This document shows positions 59,305 to 64,000 of a stretch of 64,000 bases of DNA, piece by piece; position 1 is the first letter of the stretch, and every line of letters begins with the position of its first letter. The notes below the pieces were generated by a model. The model did no database searches. It saw only the letters and a list, made by a program, of their open reading frames with translations, and was not told the DNA's origin. Source of the stretch: Silene conica (taxonomy: Eukaryota > Streptophyta > Magnoliopsida > Caryophyllales > Caryophyllaceae); NCBI GenBank assembly GCA_029255685.2, contig CM055311.2, forward strand, positions 57,805,048 to 57,869,047, written 5' to 3'. The position numbers and the translations under genes are program-made.

Positions 59305-60560
59305 TAGCAAGACTAATGTATACTTCAATGGCGTATCACAAGAAGTGAAAGATGATGTGCTTCAAGTAGCTGGATGTATTGAAGGCACTCTACCTTTCAA
59401 ATATCTTGGGGTTCCTATCAAACCAACAAAGTTAAATGAAAAGGATTGCTTGCCCATTATTGACAAAATCATGGACAGAATTAGAACCATAGGGGCAAGG
59501 AAATTATCCTACGCTGGCAGGTTGGTGTTAATTAAAGCAGTCCTAAAGACCTTTCACAATTATTGGGCATCCATTTTTATTCTACCATCTTCAGTAATAC
59601 ATAAGATTGAGGCCTTGTGTAGGAATTTCTTATGGGATGGAGGCACAGAATACAAGAGAACCCCACCTGTTTCGTGGGATAAAATTTGTCGTCCTACCAA
59701 AGAGGGAGGTCTAGGTATAAAGAATGACCTTATATGGAATAAGGCAGCCGTGGGGAAGTTGGCATGGTGGATCCACAATAAGCCGGAGAAGTTATGGGTG
59801 CAATGGGTGAATCACACTTACCTTAAAAATCAAAATATGCAGGAGTACACTCCTCCTCTGGATGTATCATGGACATGGAAGAAGGTTTGTAAGATGAGCG
59901 AGCTGCTGGCTAATGTCTCTACAGTACAGCAACAATACTCCATCAAGACTGTGTATGACCGTTTGAGACCAACCACTGCAAATAGTCCCTGGTCTGCGTT
60001 GATATGGAACCACTGGACTACAAACAAGCATGTTTTTGTGAATTGGCTTTACCACCATGAAGCTCTGAATACTAGAGCAAAGTTGCTTAAATTTGGCGTC
60101 ATACAAACGGCAGAATGTTGTCTGTGTGGGACTGGGTTTGAACAGATTACGCACCTGTTCTTTGATTGCAGCTACAGCACGCAGATAGTAGGCTTTCTTA
60201 AGGAATGGACTGGTCTGAACATTCCTCTGACAGGACTCACAGAATGGCGTAAGGCACTACGAGGTACTAAGCTAAGGAGAGGGGTTATTAATGGTATTCT
60301 GAATGCGGCTATATACCATATATGGAGGCAACGGAACACAGCAAGAGTGGACTTCACTCTGCTCAGACCGAACATGGTAGTGAAGTTGATACAGGATGAG
60401 TTGAGAATTAAGATTGATAATCGTTGTAAAGGCCTTTTCCCAGGAAAGGATAAGGATTGGCTCGATAGCTTGATGATGTAATGAGACAGTGTAAGGAAGG
60501 CTAGCCTTCCTTTTTTTGGTTACTTTAATATATTTTTACATTTCAACAAAAAAAAAAAAA
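59305..60560 (+). mobile_element. LINE-E: 5'-truncated LINE
   Basis: Target duplication ACAATCCACCCAAT lies at 59291-59304 and 60560-60573. The 3' end has a perfect palindrome AAGGAAGGCTAGCCTTCCTT (60493-60512), ATATTTTTACATTTCAAC and an A-tail of about 13. It is the same lineage as LINE-B and LINE-F. It sits inside the Harbinger element. Confidence 0.93.
59307..60481 (+). pseudogene. LINE-E ORF2 C-terminal part (after the RT active site)
   Basis: About 390 codons are open to the stop at 60479-60481. Recognisable blocks: FKYLGVPI, GARKLSYAGRLVLIKAVL, RNFLWDGG, GGLGIKN and a zf-RVT domain (KHVFVNWLYHHEALNTRAKL, CCLCGTGFEQITHLFFDC). There is no RNase H, as in LINE-B. The RT catalytic half was lost by 5' truncation. 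An upstream ATG at 59273 lies in flanking DNA and is not the real start. Confidence 0.9.
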
Positions 60561-60928
60561 CAATCCACCCAATAGGTGGCACATTATTATTGGTTCAACC
60601 ATTTAATACATTGTACTGCACGTCTGCTGCAAGAAAAGAGAAGAAAAAGAAAGAAAGAAAGTTGCTGCACGTCTGCTGCTGCACGTTTGCTTTTCATCTT
60701 TTTCAACATTGTACTTTCAACTCTCACCCTCCACCATTCACCTGCCCATTCAATTAATTTTCAACAAAATTCAATACATATATTAAATTTCACACTGTCA
60801 AAAACTGGTTAAAGGTGTATATAAACTGTAATTTTTTATGGTAAAAATTACACCATCTTTATTTACTAAATTTTTACTATCATAAAAAACATTTGTAAAA
60901 ACTTTATTGTCTATTTTTTAGTCACAAC

Positions 60929-62057
60929 ATGGATTTAAATAATTTCGATTTTTCAACTTATGCAAATGACGATTTGCTATCTACTCAAAATATAGATCGC
61001 AATAGTAATAATCAGATTCCTACTTTTACAGAATTAGTATCCGGTAATCCAAATTATCAAAATTTCGATGTTTTTGGTAATCCGATATTGTCCCAACTCC
61101 CGACTCAAAAATTTGTAGCGGAAACACCGATTTTTTGCAGCCAAAAATCCAAAAAATCATTACCATAAAAAAACAAAGTAATAATACAACTGGGGAGGGT
61201 CGAAATTGGACCGAAAAGGAGGATGAAGCTGTTATGTCCGCTTGGTGTTTACATACAAGCGACCCAATAGTTGGTAAAAACCAAAAATCTATCACTATAT
61301 GGAGTAAGGTTCACGAGTTGTATGAACAAGCTCGAACGGAAAATAAAAACCAAAATAAAATTGGTATTAGGAGTCTCGACGGAATGAAAGCTCGTGTTAA
61401 ACGACTTAATTTTCTAGTCAATAAATGGGTTGGTTGATACACTAAGGTTTTAAATAGACCACCCGCTTGCGGCACTAACATTGAAGACGATATTGAGTTA
61501 GCTCAACAATTATTTCGAAAAGAAAACGATGGTAATAATTTTGTTGATTTTCATGTTTACAATACAATCATGAGTAAAAACCCAAAGTGGAGCTTGGAAA
61601 ATTTTCAAACGTGTTTAAGCGTAAACAGTAATACGTCGGGTTCAAAAAGGGCAAGGTCGGAAATGGAGTCTAGCTATATGAGTGTAAATTTTCCTACCCC
61701 GTTGGATGTCCCAACCCCGTCTAGTGTCCCAACCCCGTCTAGTCATAATATTGACGGTATCAACCGTCCCGAAGGACGGGAGGCCGCAAAAAGAAGCAGA
61801 ATGGTAAAGCACATGTGGTGGACTCCGAGTCTATGTTTTGTGAAGGTGATAGGTTACTTATAAGCGGATACACAAACAATATAAAAGATCAAATTGAGTT
61901 TCGGCAGAGAAGGATTGAAGCTGATTTGAAAATTGAAGAAATGAGAGTTCAAAAATTGAAAACAAAAAACGAGATGGAATGGCTAAATACGTTGCTCTGT
62001 CAACAAAATTTGAACCAACAAGATCAAGAACTCAAGGACAAGCTATTGAAAAAATAG
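60929..62057 (+). pseudogene. PIF/Harbinger ORF1, Myb/SANT-like protein, broken
   Basis: It starts MDLNNFDFSTYANDD. The frame shifts near 61140; then comes a Myb/SANT-like trihelix (GRNWTEKEDEAVMSAWCLH, SITIWSKVHELYEQ). A stop at 61435-61437 interrupts the segment leading to YTKVLNRPPACG, and another frameshift near 61815 precedes a coiled-coil tail (RRIEADLKIEEMRVQKLKTK). Such proteins bind the element ends and escort the transposase to the nucleus. At least two frameshifts and one stop make it non-functional. Confidence 0.8.
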
Positions 62058-63079
62058 CTGACGGAGATTTAGTTTCTGTTTCTTATGAATCCTTACGAAA
62101 AACGTAGCTTTGTTTTAGTTAATGTTCCATATGAATCCCGTCTTACAAGATGTGGCTAATTTTAGTTTCTGTTCCTTAATGTTAATTTTAGTTTCTGTTT
62201 TTGTTAATGTTCCTTAATTTTAGTTTCTGTTTTAGTTAATAAAATAAAGAATGGTAAAAAAGAGAGATTAAATGAATAAAACACCAAAGATCCACAAGAG
62301 AAATCCAATTACTAATTTTTAGTTCAGATTATTAATTGATAAACTCGAATTACTAATTCATGAAAAATTGGTAAACTCGAAATAATACAACAAAATCGAA
62401 TGACTAATTTACGAATTACTAATCCACAGGAATCCAATTACTAATTTTTAGTTCAAATTATTAATTGATAAACTCGAATTACTAATTCATGATAATTTGA
62501 TAAACTCGAAATAATACTACAAAATCGAATTACTCACATTAATAATTTACGAATTACTAATCCACATAAATAATACTACAAAATCTAATTACTCACAGAA
62601 CTATCCTTCTTGGGCCGTTTCTCGGATCCCTTGATGCTGTTGTTGTCGGGTTATGCGGGACGCTTCGGGTTGAGCGGTTTGGATCTGGGTTGTTTGGTGG
62701 TAGTGGTGGGTTTGGGAGGGGGAGGGGGAGGTGGGGTGTCGTCGTGAATGAAATGAAGAATGAATTGGGTGGGTGAATGAAATGAAGAATGAATGAATGA
62801 AATGAAGAATGAACGGGTGGGTGAATGAAATGAAGAATGAATGAAATGATAATTAATATGATTACTGTAATTTAAATAGTAGAGTAATTAATATCGTGTG
62901 TTATTTAAATGATTACTGTATATTAGTGTATAGTAGAGTAATTAATATATTAGTGTATAGTAGATTAATTAATATATCGTGGGGTTAGGATAATTAATAT
63001 GATTACTGTATATTAGTGTATAGTAGAGTAATTAATATATTCGTTACGTAATTTAATTATAGTCGTTACGTAATTTAAA

Positions 63080-63440
63080 TATCGTGTGTTATTTAAATTT
63101 AGTCGGGTACGAACGGATTTTATAAAGATTGCATGCTATTTAAATATAGTCGGGAACGAACGGGTTTTATAAAGGTCGCGTGTTATTTAAATATAGTCGG
63201 GAAAAAACGGGTTTTATAAAGGTCGCGTGTTATTTAAATATAGTCGGGAACGAACGGTTTTTATAAAGGTCACGTGTTATTTAAATATAGTCGGGAACGA
63301 ACGGGTTTTATAAAGATCGCGTGTTATTTAAATATAGTCGGGTACGAACGGGTTTTATAAAAATCGCGTGTTATTTAAATATAGTCGGGTACGAAGGGGT
63401 TTTACAAATATCGCGTGTTATTTAAATATAGTCGTTACGT
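63080..63440. repeat. 47-bp tandem repeat array
   Basis: About seven units with TAGTCGGG starting at 63147, 63194, 63241 and 63288 and onward, an exact 47-bp period. The unit includes CGAACGGGTTTTATAAA and CGCGTGTTATTTAAATA. Confidence 0.9.
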
Positions 63441-63469
63441 AATTTAATTACAAATATAACCGTCATTTG

Positions 63470-63612
63470 GATTAAAAATATAGTCGTTGGATTGATTATA
63501 GCCGTTGGATTAGAAATATAGCCGTTGGATTGATTATAGCCGTTGGATTGATTATAGCCGTTGGATTATAAATATAGCCGTTGGATTTATTAAAACCACT
63601 CGATTAAAATAT
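63470..63612. repeat. Short tandem repeats of TATAGCCGTTGGATT
   Basis: About eight diverged copies of ATAGCCGTTGGATT with TGATT or AAAAT linkers. No coding potential. Confidence 0.85.
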
Positions 63613-63768
63613 AGCCGTTGTCAAAAACTTATATATATATTCTCATATTGTTGTTCCAATTACTTATTCATTACAATCACTCATACTTTCCTTATTCCAT
63701 AATTCATTACTTATTCAAACACAAGAAAAATAACACTCATAATTTCTTTAAAAAAAAAACAAATTATA

Positions 63769-64000
63769 ATATCTGAGTCAAGTTCCAATTCAGATAATAT
63801 TGTCGATCAAAATAGGCTTGACGATTATCAATGGGAAGCTGAAGCCGAACAACAATCTGAAGCTATACAAGACCTTATCAACCAACGTATGAATGAATAC
63901 GTCAACAGAATAATCCATCAACGCCTTCCTCCTCCTAGGCGACGTAGAAGATATATTGAGAGGAACCGCGAAGAAGGTTATAACAATTATACAATGACTA
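63769..64000 (+). pseudogene. Start of a HARBI1-like PIF/Harbinger transposase, start codon lost, truncated by window
   Basis: An open frame runs to the window edge: SESSSNSDN, then an acidic and polar stretch and PPRRRRRYIERNREEGYNNY. This is the N-terminal run before the DDE nuclease domain of plant HARBI1-like proteins. The position where ATG is expected (63769-63771, just before TCT GAG TCA) reads ATA, so the usual start seems lost. The next in-frame ATG is about 36 codons further on. The catalytic domain lies beyond the window. Confidence 0.65.

Larger units (their letters stand above)
62058..63768. other. Non-coding middle of the Harbinger element, tandem repeats
   Basis: It contains an approximately 130-bp tandem duplication (about 62303-62427 and 62429-62565, core AAACTCGAATTACTAATTCATG), a GAATGAAATGAAGAATGAAT minisatellite (62740-62855), repeats of TTAGTGTATAGTAGA (62920-63040), and the two arrays listed next. 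The last 100 bp before 63769 may be the transposase leader. A GC-rich G-run zone lies at 62680-62745. Confidence 0.6.
59157..64000 (+). mobile_element. PIF/Harbinger element, left part (continues past window)
   Basis: The proposed left end GACCATCCCCAAGCAAGG follows a TTA (59154-59156), the usual PIF/Harbinger target. A Myb/SANT-like ORF1 (60929-62057) and the start of a HARBI1-like transposase (63769-64000) lie in the same direction, the standard two-gene layout. LINE-E is nested near the left end. The right terminus is outside the window, so the end assignment rests on one side only. Confidence 0.6.

Noticed and set aside
59273..59306. ATG at 59273 as the start of the LINE-E protein
   Set aside because: It lies in the flanking target sequence, left of the LINE boundary set by the target duplication.
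60576..60812. Plus-strand open frame of 78 codons
   Set aside because: No domain; it sits in the leader upstream of the Harbinger ORF1.

Overview
The window is nuclear DNA of a flowering plant, apparently a eudicot. The evidence is intron-rich genes with GT/AG borders, an AT-rich background, plant-type proteins, and dense nested plant retrotransposons and DNA transposons. I could not place the species. The repeat content loosely recalls Caryophyllales, but that is only an impression.

Two cellular genes look intact. The first is a 16-exon DNA polymerase eta gene (POLH, 1536-14615, plus, 673 codons before the stop). Its spliced frame stays open through every junction. The second is a 5-exon C-type-lectin receptor-like kinase of the Arabidopsis At1g52310 type (25090-29858, plus, 551 residues). 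Its DFG motif is replaced, so it is probably a pseudokinase. A third cellular gene is present only as a decayed piece: five consecutive exons of clathrin heavy chain on the minus strand (55870-56749).

Mobile DNA makes up most of the rest. 1-1535: a possible retroelement LTR end, a LINE ORF1 fragment and the POLH upstream region. 6535-7350: a foldback MITE inside POLH intron 7. 14898-17096: non-autonomous Helitron ends, one element nested in another. 18164-24597: a full-length LINE with two open reading frames and an 18-bp target-site duplication. 30344-42067: a second, decayed LINE split by a gypsy-type LTR (32214-39010). That LTR is itself interrupted by a 5.15-kb chimera of a reversed gypsy gag-pro element and half a CACTA element carrying an apparently intact 373-residue Transposase_24-like gene. 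42678-43559: a second foldback MITE, with an 83-bp LINE tail inserted in its arm. 43899-54134: a third LINE, broken by a Ty1/copia element with near-identical LTRs (44079-50141) and by a solo LTR (51915-52990).

From 54135 there is a CACTA-like terminus, a LINE endonuclease fragment, the clathrin pseudogene, two arrays of AT-rich repeats, and the left part of a PIF/Harbinger element (from 59157) that runs off the window. This last element holds a nested LINE, a broken Myb/SANT-like ORF1, minisatellites and the start of a transposase.

The most unusual signals are: (1) paired 12-bp GGTCGACCGACC-like arms at a constant 21-bp period, dispersed through the gypsy DNA; (2) the 85-bp duplication flanking the reversed gypsy/CACTA insert; (3) the multi-exon clathrin heavy chain fragment among transposons; (4) a possible tandem two-exon module repeat in the polymerase eta tail; (5) a copia element with young LTRs but no coding capacity.
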